A DNA stretch of 64,000 nt from Humisphaera borealis (GTDB taxonomy: Bacteria > Planctomycetota > Phycisphaerae > Tepidisphaerales > Tepidisphaeraceae), in the NCBI RefSeq assembly GCF_015169395.1, contig NZ_CP063458.1, positions 682,001 through 746,000 on the forward strand, in the 5' to 3' direction. The position numbers and the translations under genes are program-made. The notes below the pieces were generated by a model that searched no databases, had not been told where the DNA came from, and saw nothing but the letters and a program-made list of their open reading frames with translations. Shown one piece after another: positions 36,078 to 43,200 of the stretch. The first letter of the stretch is position 1. Every line of letters begins with the position of its first letter.

Positions 36078-37154
36078 TCAGTCCGACAGCGCCCAGACCT
36101 CTGGCGACCGATAGCCAGGTCGGGCTTCGCCGGTCGGAACGATCCAGCGATGACGCCAGAAGGTTGCAGGCACGGTCGCCCGGGAGAACGGAAGCGGTCG
36201 ATCGGCCGCACCGAGTACGCTCCACTGTTCCTGGCGCACGTCGAACACCAGTACGTCCCGCGGGAAGCCGGGATGCTGCGCAGGCGGTTCGAAGCCGACA
36301 TGCGCGCCATCGTCGCCGCTGAGGACCAGCAGGTTCGATCCGCCAGACACCAGTGGAGCCGGCGATGCCGCGGCAACGGCCGGGCGGGGGAGATCAGCCA
36401 GTCGGGTCCAGCCGCGGTTGGGCGAATACTTCCAGGCGTCACGGAGATACTCGCGGGCGGCCTTGCCGTCCGTGGGGAACAGCCGGGCTCCACTGAAGAG
36501 GTAGAACGAATCACCCGCTGACCCCGCGACAGCGAGCATGCGCGGCGGACCGGGGCAGGGGGGAAGTTCACGCCAGCCGGCTTCAGGGTGATTGGTGTCC
36601 AGTGTCCAGAAGGAGTTCAAACACGTCGTCGAGCCGGGCATTTCGATTCCGCCAGCGATGTAGAAATGATCGCCGACCAGAGAACCGCTCATGAATGCGC
36701 ATGGTTTGGGGAGTGGCGGCAGCGGCGTGATCGTGACCATGTTGTTCGCATAGCGAAGGCAGTAGACGTCACGGAAGTGCGCTTGGGCATCGCCACCGCC
36801 GGCGCAGATGATGCCGGCAGGTGTCGAGACGCTGAGGCCATAGGCATTGGATTTCGGCAGGTGTCCCGCGACTTTCCAGGTTCCCTCGGGCGACGGGAGG
36901 GCGTAGACAGTGTCGTACCATTTCTTAACGCCCCCTTCCCACGGCCGCTTATCGGGGAACTTGGCCCCGCCGGCCACGATCAGGGTGCCGTTGCTCACGC
37001 CGGCAAAGGGAGCGGCGAATCCTTCGTTGTCGGGTAGGGGGGCGAGCGACGTCCACTCAAACGTCATGGTTTGTGGCTTCGGTTGGCAGCCGCCACTACT
37101 CAGCAGCAGGATCAGCACTGAGAACCACGGCCATGGCGCAAGAATGCCGTGCAT
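36078..37154 (-). CDS. Kelch-repeat lipoprotein, NanM-like propeller
   Basis: The ATG at 37154 gives 358 residues with a lipoprotein leader ending LILLLSSGGC. A TTG 27 nt upstream is the only earlier start and is less likely. The rest shows five to six Kelch motifs: LIVAGGAKFPD, GIICAGGGD, FYIAGGIEMPG, YLFSGARLFP and LLVLSGDDGAH, each followed by a W/Y strand. This pattern matches sialic-acid mutarotase (NanM) and other beta-propellers. NanM equilibrates sialic-acid anomers, but planctomycete copies can be unrelated in function. Sialic-acid genes are not visible nearby. Gap to the ketosynthase gene upstream: 118 bp. Confidence 0.78.
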   Translation of the reverse strand: MHGILAPWPWFSVLILLLSSGGCQPKPQTMTFEWTSLAPLPDNEGFAAPFAGVSNGTLIVAGGAKFPDKRPWEGGVKKWYDTVYALPSPEGTWKVAGHLPKSNAYGLSVSTPAGIICAGGGDAQAHFRDVYCLRYANNMVTITPLPPLPKPCAFMSGSLVGDHFYIAGGIEMPGSTTCLNSFWTLDTNHPEAGWRELPPCPGPPRMLAVAGSAGDSFYLFSGARLFPTDGKAAREYLRDAWKYSPNRGWTRLADLPRPAVAAASPAPLVSGGSNLLVLSGDDGAHVGFEPPAQHPGFPRDVLVFDVRQEQWSVLGAADRPLPFSRATVPATFWRHRWIVPTGEARPGYRSPEVWALSD

Positions 37155-37272
37155 GGAGTGGCAGTGTACGGAACGTTTCAAGGTTACCCTCGCTCAGATG
37201 GCCGCGGGAGATCATGCACGCTGTTGGCAGTGGCTTCCAGCATCAAGTGCGATTCCCGCTTTGACACTGCGT

Positions 37273-38433
37273 CTATCTCGTTCGCAAGCTCACTGCGGCG
37301 GTCGCCCCGCCGAAGCCTGCTGCACAAGCGATGCTTCGGCTGATCGTTCTCGACACCGCATCACGCGAAAGGGTGGCTCGCGCTAGCGGCAGCGGCGACT
37401 CAAGTCCGGCGTTGCCGGGAACCACGCCCCGGCGGTGCATCATGACATTCAGTACGACTGAGATCAGTCCCGACGCGCCGAGCGAATGGCCGATCGCCCC
37501 CTTATGCGAGTACACGCTCGGTCGCTCGCCAGCGGCAGCGATATCAGAAAGTGCGGCGTCGATCGCCGAGGCCTCGGCCGCATCGTTGGTGACCGTTCCG
37601 GTGCCGTGGGCGTGAATTAGATCGACCGGGCCGCCGCCGATGGCCTCAGAAAGCACGCGCCGGATCGTCGCACCGTCGGGGTCGAAGCCGGTCAAATGGG
37701 CGGCGTCGCCGGCAAAGGCGCGACCGTCCAGGATAATGTCCCCAGGCGCGCTCTTCCCGGGCTCTTCGCTCCGCTCAAGTGTGATCGCGGCGGCGGCCTC
37801 GGACACGAGCAGGCCATTGCGGCTGACATCGAATGGTCGACACCGGAATCCCTTCGGCGCCAGCACGCCAAGCCGCCGAAAGCTTTGGAGAAAAACCGGG
37901 TGCAGTGATGATTCACTGGCGACGACCAGCGCACGGTCTGCGTCGCCGTGTTCTATCAGCATCGCGGCATGGATGAGTGCATGAAGCCCGCTGGCACAGG
38001 CGCCGCAGAACGTCAGTCGGGGTCCGTTGCCGTGACCCACGCCCTCAGCCAGGCGGGCGGCTAACGTGGAGATGCCGAAGCCGTGATGAAGTCGGGACAA
38101 CTCCGGGAAATCAAGCCATTCGTCGACTGGTCCGCGGCTGGTGCCAACGACCAAGGCCGTACGATCGGTAGAGATGGCCCCTTGATACGAAGAAGTGAGT
38201 GATGCGGCGGCAAGCGCTTCGCGAGCGGCAATCAGGCCCGCAGCGCTCACTCGTCCGACATCGTCTTGATCGTTCGCAGACCCGGGTCGCGCCGGAAGAC
38301 CGACGCGGGAATGATCGGCTATGAAATCGCCACGAAGCAACGCCGACCAGTTGGTCTCAACATTGCCGCCGAGTGGCGTGATCAGACCGACGCCACGAAT
38401 GACGATCGAGGGTTTACGGGCCGCAGCTGGCAA
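37273..38433 (-). CDS. Beta-ketoacyl-ACP synthase (FabF/KAS-like)
   Basis: The 386-residue condensing enzyme has the complete Cys-His-His set: C146 in GACASG, H276 in HAHGTGT and H316 in KGAIGHSLGAS. It joins an acyl group from the active-site Cys to malonyl-ACP. It differs from housekeeping FabF in having a shorter N-terminal half and no obvious acp partner. The start is a TTG at 38433; no ATG or GTG preserves the first strand VIRGVGLITP. It lies 51 bp downstream of bioB on the same strand, so the two are probably co-transcribed, which suggests (but does not prove) a link to pimelate supply for biotin. An aryl-polyene or lipid KS is the alternative. Confidence 0.86.
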   Translation of the reverse strand: MPAAARKPSIVIRGVGLITPLGGNVETNWSALLRGDFIADHSRVGLPARPGSANDQDDVGRVSAAGLIAAREALAAASLTSSYQGAISTDRTALVVGTSRGPVDEWLDFPELSRLHHGFGISTLAARLAEGVGHGNGPRLTFCGACASGLHALIHAAMLIEHGDADRALVVASESSLHPVFLQSFRRLGVLAPKGFRCRPFDVSRNGLLVSEAAAAITLERSEEPGKSAPGDIILDGRAFAGDAAHLTGFDPDGATIRRVLSEAIGGGPVDLIHAHGTGTVTNDAAEASAIDAALSDIAAAGERPSVYSHKGAIGHSLGASGLISVVLNVMMHRRGVVPGNAGLESPLPLARATLSRDAVSRTISRSIACAAGFGGATAAVSLRTR

Positions 38434-38484
38434 TCTTAACGCCCTTGTCGACAGGCCACTGGGTGTTATGGCAGCAGCATCCGG

Positions 38485-39612
38485 CTAGTCGATCGAGGGT
38501 GAAACCATCGCGGCTGATTGGCATGCCGTGTCCCGGCCACAGCAGGTCGATGCGACTTCCGACGTGTCGGCCGCCCCATCCCCGGCAGGACCGGAAATGG
38601 CATTGTGCCTGGTACGCTGTGGCTTGGCGTCCTTGAACGGCGGACGCATCGTCAGTCCGAGCTTTTCGAGCAGTGCCTTGTCTTCGTCGTACGCCGGTGA
38701 CGGAACCGCCTTGGTCAGCATCACCTTGGTTTCGCTGGAGAAAATGGAGTTCGCACCAGCCATGAAGCACATGGCCTGTTCGGCCTCGCTCATCATCGCA
38801 CGACCGGCTGAGAGGCGAACGACCGTGCGGGGCAACACGATCCGCGCCGTTGCGATCATGCGAACGGTTTCCCAGATCGAGACGTCGGCGTTGTCTGCGA
38901 AGGGCGTCCCCGGGACCTTCGACAGCACGTTCACCGGGAAGCTCTCGGGGTGTTCTTCGAGCGTGGCGAGCGTGTGCAGCATCGAGATGCGGTCGTCGGA
39001 GGTTTCGCCGAGGCCGAGAATGCCTCCTGAGCAGACCGTGACGTTGGTCTTGCGTACGTTGGCGAGTGTCTGCAGGCGGTCGGCGAAGGTGCGGGTGGTG
39101 ATCACCTTGTCGTAGTGCGATTCAGACGTATCGAGGTTGTGGTTGTACGCATACAGACCGGCGTCATCGAGCTTCCTAGCTTGGTCTTCGGTCAACATGC
39201 CCAGGGTGCAGCAGACTTCGACGCCCATCTCCGTGACATCTTTGACCATGTCGAGAACGCGGTCGAACTGCTTGTTGTCGCGAACTTCCCGCCAGGCCGC
39301 GCCCATGCAGACGCGGGTCACACCCGACGCCTTGGCTCGCGCGGCGATATCGAGCACTTCTTGGCGGTCCATCAACGGACTGGCTTTGACTTCGGTCTGG
39401 TAGCGGGAGGACTGCGAGCAGTAGGAACAGTCTTCCGGGCACCCGCCGGTCTTGATCGAGATCAGCTTACAGACCTGGACTTCGCGCGGGTCATGGTGAG
39501 CGCGATGGACGGCGGCGGCACGGAAAACGAGGTCCATCAGTGGAAGGTCGTAGATCCGGCGGATTTCGTCGGGAGTCCAGTCAGTACGTACTGCATCGCG
39601 ATCGGGAGACAA
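38485..39612 (-). CDS. bioB: Biotin synthase
   Basis: The 375-residue radical-SAM enzyme inserts sulfur into dethiobiotin. C58, C62 and C65 (CPEDCSYC) bind the SAM-cleaving [4Fe-4S] cluster. [48 protein letters not shown] and RLSAGR are the usual substrate and [2Fe-2S]-site segments. A tail of about 40 residues beyond the catalytic core contains a CC pair and is not typical. The start is TTG at 39612, with AGAGG 6 nt upstream. A terminator hairpin upstream separates it from the small-gene cluster, so it has its own promoter. The ketosynthase gene follows 51 bp downstream; other bio genes are not nearby. Confidence 0.96.
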   Translation of the reverse strand: MSPDRDAVRTDWTPDEIRRIYDLPLMDLVFRAAAVHRAHHDPREVQVCKLISIKTGGCPEDCSYCSQSSRYQTEVKASPLMDRQEVLDIAARAKASGVTRVCMGAAWREVRDNKQFDRVLDMVKDVTEMGVEVCCTLGMLTEDQARKLDDAGLYAYNHNLDTSESHYDKVITTRTFADRLQTLANVRKTNVTVCSGGILGLGETSDDRISMLHTLATLEEHPESFPVNVLSKVPGTPFADNADVSIWETVRMIATARIVLPRTVVRLSAGRAMMSEAEQAMCFMAGANSIFSSETKVMLTKAVPSPAYDEDKALLEKLGLTMRPPFKDAKPQRTRHNAISGPAGDGAADTSEVASTCCGRDTACQSAAMVSPSID

Positions 39613-39639
39613 GAAAACCTCTTTCTGATCGGTGTTGAC

Positions 39640-39679
39640 AAAGAAAGACCGAAACCTGGCCGAAGGCCGAGTTTCGGTC
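39640..39679 (-). terminator. Terminator of the small-gene cluster (minus strand)
   Basis: A 9-bp stem GACCGAAAC/GTTTCGGTC (39647-39655 with 39671-39679) with an inner GGCC hairpin is followed on the minus strand by TTTCTTTG. It separates the small secreted-protein genes from bioB. Confidence 0.72.
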
Positions 39680-39760
39680 GTTGCAGTGTCGCCAGAATGG
39701 CTCGTACAGGCAAGTCGCTGGGCAATAGTCGGACGGTCAAAAGCCCGACTGTTGACGCGA

Positions 39761-40042
39761 CTATCGTCCGCCCTTGAAGGCGTCCATGATCGAACGCGGA
39801 GCGGTCATGGGGACCACTGCCCGGCGATTCGGGTCGTAGTTCATGACGACCATGTTGCCGGTCCGGTTGTCGAGAATGTAGAGCGCCTCGCCGCCCTGTG
39901 CGGTGCGGGCGGTGACGGCGGTGAAGTCGTTATCTTTTACGACCAAGCCGGCCTGAGCGGTGCGGGGTTGCAGGAGGTTCGCCGCAAACAGGACGACCGC
40001 GCTGACCGACAGCACGCCGATGGTGAATAGCTTTTTGTCCAT
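39761..40042 (-). CDS. Small secreted/anchored protein, tandem paralog 1
   Basis: The 93-residue product starts [11 protein letters not shown] with a hydrophobic signal and a site near QPRTAQA. The mature part (about 60 residues) contains [18 protein letters not shown] and APRSIMDAF. It aligns by eye with the next gene: both have Q-P-x-x-x-Q-A after the signal, a short I/L-Y/W-x-L/I-D strand, and a final M-x-A-P segment. No known family or motif is recognised. ATG at 40042. Likely role: envelope-associated; function unknown. Confidence 0.66.
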   Translation of the reverse strand: MDKKLFTIGVLSVSAVVLFAANLLQPRTAQAGLVVKDNDFTAVTARTAQGGEALYILDNRTGNMVVMNYDPNRRAVVPMTAPRSIMDAFKGGR

Positions 40043-40123
40043 GGGAGTTGGTTTCAGAAGTTTGTGTCGTTTTCGCGATGCGCGAGGAATCGTAACTACG
40101 GAATCGAAAGTACCGACCCGCCG

Positions 40124-40414
40124 TTACTTACGCGGGGGCACGCCACCGGCATTGAAGATGCGGCCGAGGTCGATCGGGGCCATCATTTCAAGGGCCTTGC
40201 CGTTGCCACCGAGCGTGGCAGCGCTGAGTTGCTGGTTGCGGCCGTCGATGAGCCAGATGACGGCGTTGTTACCGCCGACGATCTCTCCGGGGATCATCAG
40301 ATAGTCGCCGGGCCGCTGGGCCTGCGCTTCGGCCGGTTGGACCATCGGGGCCACGAGTCCAATCGCTAGCAACAGATTCAGCGCACCCAGCGCCCAGATC
40401 ACTTTGTTCTGCAT
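40124..40414 (-). CDS. Small secreted/anchored protein, tandem paralog 2
   Basis: The ATG at 40414 has GAGGAG upstream; a longer in-frame start at 40684 would extend into the next gene. The 96-residue product has a signal (MQNKVIWALGALNLLLAIGLVAP, then QPAEAQAQ) and a mature part with LMIPGEIVGGNNAVIWLIDGRNQQ and a final MMAPIDLGRIFNAGG. It resembles the neighbouring 93-residue protein in order and spacing of hydrophobic strands, which suggests duplication followed by divergence. Function unknown. Confidence 0.7.
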   Translation of the reverse strand: MQNKVIWALGALNLLLAIGLVAPMVQPAEAQAQRPGDYLMIPGEIVGGNNAVIWLIDGRNQQLSAATLGGNGKALEMMAPIDLGRIFNAGGVPPRK

Positions 40415-40496
40415 AGAGTTCTCCTCGGCGGTCAAAGATGGAACGTCGAACGTGACGGTTGTTGTATTAGACACGCCCACCCGCGCGGTGGCGAGA

Positions 40497-40781
40497 TTAT
40501 TCACGTTTTGCGGTTTTGAACAGCGCGGAACACCCGATGACGACCAGGATGAAATAGACAAACCAGAGCGGGGTTGTCGAATCTTTTTCAATCCCGACGG
40601 TCGCTTCGTATCCAAACAGTCGGCCGTCCATCTCGGTATTCGGATCGATCTTGCTTTGCGCCATGACGCTCGGACTGGCCGCAAGAAGCATGACGACGGT
40701 CAATACCGCGGCGCAGAGCAACCGACGCAGCGAGCTGCTGAACAGAAGGGATCGGCCTCGAAGTCGAACGGCAGCAGTCAT
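40497..40781 (-). CDS. Small membrane protein at the head of the tandem cluster
   Basis: The ATG at 40781 has GAGGAA upstream; a frame from 40886 also exists but lacks a Shine-Dalgarno site. The 94-residue product has a signal-like helix (LLCAAVLTVVMLLAASPSVMAQ), a short exported acidic loop, and a second hydrophobic helix near the end (TTPLWFVYFILVVIGCSALF), then a KTAKRE basic tail. It is probably a small inner-membrane protein with two helices. It precedes the two paralogous secreted proteins with gaps of 82 and 81 bp, so the three may form one transcript. No family is recognised. Confidence 0.66.
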   Translation of the reverse strand: MTAAVRLRGRSLLFSSSLRRLLCAAVLTVVMLLAASPSVMAQSKIDPNTEMDGRLFGYEATVGIEKDSTTPLWFVYFILVVIGCSALFKTAKRE

Positions 40782-40876
40782 GTCCGGTTCCTCAGACGCA
40801 CAGAGATACGACAGTTGAAGTTGCGGAAAGGCTGAAGCATCAATCGCCATCGGAAAAACACCTTGCCGCACAAGGA

Positions 40877-41374
40877 TCATAACCACGCATCAATCGGCCG
40901 GGCAAGTGAGCGAAAGTGTTCCGCCGGCAGGGCAACCGTCTCCCATTTTTCCGATCGACGCCGCATATGATTGCGGTACTCGGCAAGATCGACACCCACC
41001 ATGTAGTACCATCGCCCTTTAAACTCGAACATGCCGGTCTCGGGCGTCAGCGGCGGATCGATCCAATAGACAAATGACAGAACGGCCTTGTAGCCATCAC
41101 CGAAAACCTGCTCCCATTGCGCCAGATCATTGACGTCCTGTTCAGTGGCCCAGGTTTCAAAGCCGCTGCGTGACGATCGATTGCGGACCTGTCGTCCTTT
41201 GACGTCGACCAGCAGATTCGGGCCTGATTTGCTGTAGACGACGAAATCGAAGCTCTTGAGTTTCGCGCTGGCAAACAGAGCCCTCTTGGCTTCGTCTACG
41301 ACGACGCAGGGAATCCCCCGGTCGCGAAGGAAAGCCTCGAAAGCGGCTTCGTAATGGACAGTTCGGTCGGCCAT
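40877..41374 (-). CDS. HYExAFE-family protein with PD-(D/E)XK-like core
   Basis: The 165-residue soluble product begins MADRTVHYEAAFEAFL, the motif (HYEAAFE) that names the HYExAFE family known from planctomycetes. It continues with LKSFDFVVYSKSGPNLLVDVKGRQVRN, which has the spacing of a PD-(D/E)XK nuclease core: an Asp in the first strand, and D-x-K in the second (VDVKGR). WATEQDVNDLAQWEQVFG follows as a likely helix. A nuclease role is an inference; no binding domain is fused to it. It is divergent to rsmD across 193 bp. The family is of unknown function to my knowledge. Confidence 0.78.
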   Translation of the reverse strand: MADRTVHYEAAFEAFLRDRGIPCVVVDEAKRALFASAKLKSFDFVVYSKSGPNLLVDVKGRQVRNRSSRSGFETWATEQDVNDLAQWEQVFGDGYKAVLSFVYWIDPPLTPETGMFEFKGRWYYMVGVDLAEYRNHMRRRSEKWETVALPAEHFRSLARPIDAWL

Positions 41375-41567
41375 AATGGCGAGCAGTCGGGTGGCGACGA
41401 AGGTGCGTACTCGAACGAAAGAGCCGGACCGAAGCAGTTCGCAGACTCTTGGCGTTTCGACGTCTGGATCCCGTTATTTCCCCTAACATACACGGTGTGC
41501 GCAGGTCCGCAAGTATTATGACTTTTCGCGGAACGCGGACCGTCCGCTACAGTCCGGTCAGGTCATC

Positions 41568-42182
41568 ATGCGCATCATTGCCGGCGAATACCGCGGTCGT
41601 AAGCTGCTTCCCCCCGAAACCGACGCCACGCGCCCGGTCACCGATCGCGTGAAGCAGTCGTTGTTCGATATCCTCGCACCTGTTCTCCCGGAGGCGCGGG
41701 TGTACGACTGCTTCGCGGGTACCGGGAGCATGGGGCTCGAATCATTGAGCAGGGGCTCGACGCATGCGACATTTTTCGAGACCGACCGATCGGCGGCTGC
41801 GCGTCTGCGCCGGAACATCGAGACGCTTGCCGTCGCCAAGCTAAGCACTGTCGTCACGCTCGATATCTTTCGCTGGTTCGCGACGACGCCAAGCCTGCCG
41901 GACGAAAGGCGGATCGACGTCATCTTCCTAGATCCGCCTTACCGGTTTCTACGCGAACGGCCGGATGACCTTCGAACTCTCGCTGCCGCGATGGCGGCAT
42001 ATCACCTCAAGGCCGACGGCGTGATCGTGTTTCGGCATGACGCCGCCGACCAACTGGAACTTCCAGGATTGCGAATTGCCGACGAACGCCTTTATGGTGG
42101 CATGGCGTTGAAGTTTCTACGTGTCGTGCGATCCGACATGGCGCCACAGATCGCTCCGGAACCTCCCGAACCTTCCTTATGA
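41568..42182 (+). CDS. rsmD: 16S rRNA (guanine(966)-N(2))-methyltransferase
   Basis: The 204-residue Rossmann methyltransferase modifies G966 in the 30S subunit using S-adenosylmethionine. RIIAGEYRGRKLLPP and TRPVTDRVKQSLFDIL are the N-terminal RNA-contact signature. DCFAGTGSMGLESLSRG is the SAM-binding motif I, and VIFLDPPYR is the catalytic motif (DPPY) for N2-guanine methylation. Length is normal. It overlaps ispD by 4 nt (ATGA), so the two are translationally coupled. Confidence 0.94.
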   Translation: MRIIAGEYRGRKLLPPETDATRPVTDRVKQSLFDILAPVLPEARVYDCFAGTGSMGLESLSRGSTHATFFETDRSAAARLRRNIETLAVAKLSTVVTLDIFRWFATTPSLPDERRIDVIFLDPPYRFLRERPDDLRTLAAAMAAYHLKADGVIVFRHDAADQLELPGLRIADERLYGGMALKFLRVVRSDMAPQIAPEPPEPSL

Positions 42183-42889
42183 CGCTCCCACAATTCACGC
42201 TCGTTCTTCCCGCCGCAGGAACCTCGTCACGGTTCGGGTCCAACAAGCTGTTGGCTTCGCTCGGTGGCGAGACTGTTTTCAATCGGACGCTTAATGCATT
42301 CCTCGCCCACCCGGCATTGGCGGGCGTGGTCGTGGCGACTCAGGATCCCAACGCGCTGCGACAAGCGAGCATTCGAACGCTCGACAAGTTCGAAGCGAGA
42401 GGAATCCCCGTGCAGTTCGTCGCCGGTGGCGATTGCCGAGCGCAAAGCGTCGCCAATGCCGTGACGGCGGCCGCCGCGGATATCGAGTGGATTGCCGTGC
42501 ACGATGCCGCGCGACCGCTGGTGTCGGCCGAACTGATCAACCGAACACTTCTCGCCGCAGTCGAGCATGGCGCCGCTGCGCCGGCGATGGCGGTGACATC
42601 CACCGTCAAGCAGACCGCAGGCCCTTTGCCGGCGCAGGTGCTCCGCACCATCTCGCGCGAAACACTCTGGGCACTGCAGACGCCGCAAATCGCGCGGCGA
42701 TCCGCACTGCTCGATTCAATCGGACGATGCCCCGTCCCTCTCTCAAGTGTGACAGACGATCTTCAACTGATCGAGCTCAACGGCGGCGACACCTGGCTTG
42801 TGGTTGGTGATGAGCGCAATATCAAACTCACCACGTCATCCGACCTCGCCATTGCCGAATCGTTGCTCGCGCGAGTACCTACTGCGTGA
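42179..42889 (+). CDS. ispD: 2-C-methyl-D-erythritol 4-phosphate cytidylyltransferase
   Basis: The 236-residue enzyme transfers CMP to MEP in the non-mevalonate isoprenoid pathway. LVLPAAGTSSRFGSNKLLASLGG is the nucleotide-binding G-x-G/R/K signature, followed by VAGGDCRAQSVANAV, the VHDAARPL metal-binding motif, and TDDLQLIELNGG with VGDERNIKLTTSSDLAIAE at the end. The start overlaps the rsmD stop codon (42179-42182). No ispF or dxs gene is nearby. It appears complete. Confidence 0.94.
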   Translation: MTLPQFTLVLPAAGTSSRFGSNKLLASLGGETVFNRTLNAFLAHPALAGVVVATQDPNALRQASIRTLDKFEARGIPVQFVAGGDCRAQSVANAVTAAAADIEWIAVHDAARPLVSAELINRTLLAAVEHGAAAPAMAVTSTVKQTAGPLPAQVLRTISRETLWALQTPQIARRSALLDSIGRCPVPLSSVTDDLQLIELNGGDTWLVVGDERNIKLTTSSDLAIAESLLARVPTA

Positions 42890-43200
42890 CGCCGTGGGCA
42901 CCGCGAACTGACCGCCTCTCCACCTTCCTTGAGATGAAGTGCGCGCGAATCGGCGTTGCACACACAATCTTCATCAACGACTCACGACAAATATAAGACC
43001 AACTCACGCGAGCCATACATCCGCGTCATAACGTTCCTGCTGAAAGTCCTGTCCAGCGCTTCGTCAAGTCCAGACGACTGAAGCCTTTAGGGAAATCCCG
43101 TCCATGAAAAGGGCGGAATTCTCCGGGCTACCGGTCTAGGCGTGCAGGGCGTTCGGGCGTGGCAATTCGAATGGCCTTTATTCTTCCAGGAGTCGGAAAA
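42890..43200. other. Leader of the giant PEP-CTERM gene
   Basis: This 311-bp region lies between ispD and the giant surface-protein gene. No ORF is credible. Its right part (about 43082-43142) can fold into a compact RNA, listed separately. AGGAG at 43188-43192 is the ribosome-binding site of the downstream GTG. Confidence 0.45.
43082..43142 (+). promoter_or_regulatory. Possible structured leader RNA
   Basis: GCCT at 43083-43086 can pair with AGGC at 43138-43141 and enclose three hairpins: GGG/CCC (43090-43099), a 6-bp CCGTCC/GGGCGG (43098-43103 with 43111-43116), and CCGG/CCGG with a GCTA loop (43123-43134). The first and second hairpins share bases and would compete. It ends 58 bp before the start codon of an 8.4-kb gene. 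I do not recognise a known riboswitch class. Confidence 0.3.

Noticed and set aside
37273-39612. A full biotin operon
   Set aside because: Only bioB and a ketosynthase are present; bioA, bioD and bioF are not found in the window.
39761-40781. Toxin-antitoxin interpretation of the small gene cluster
   Set aside because: All three products carry export signals or membrane helices, and none has a DNA-binding or toxin motif.
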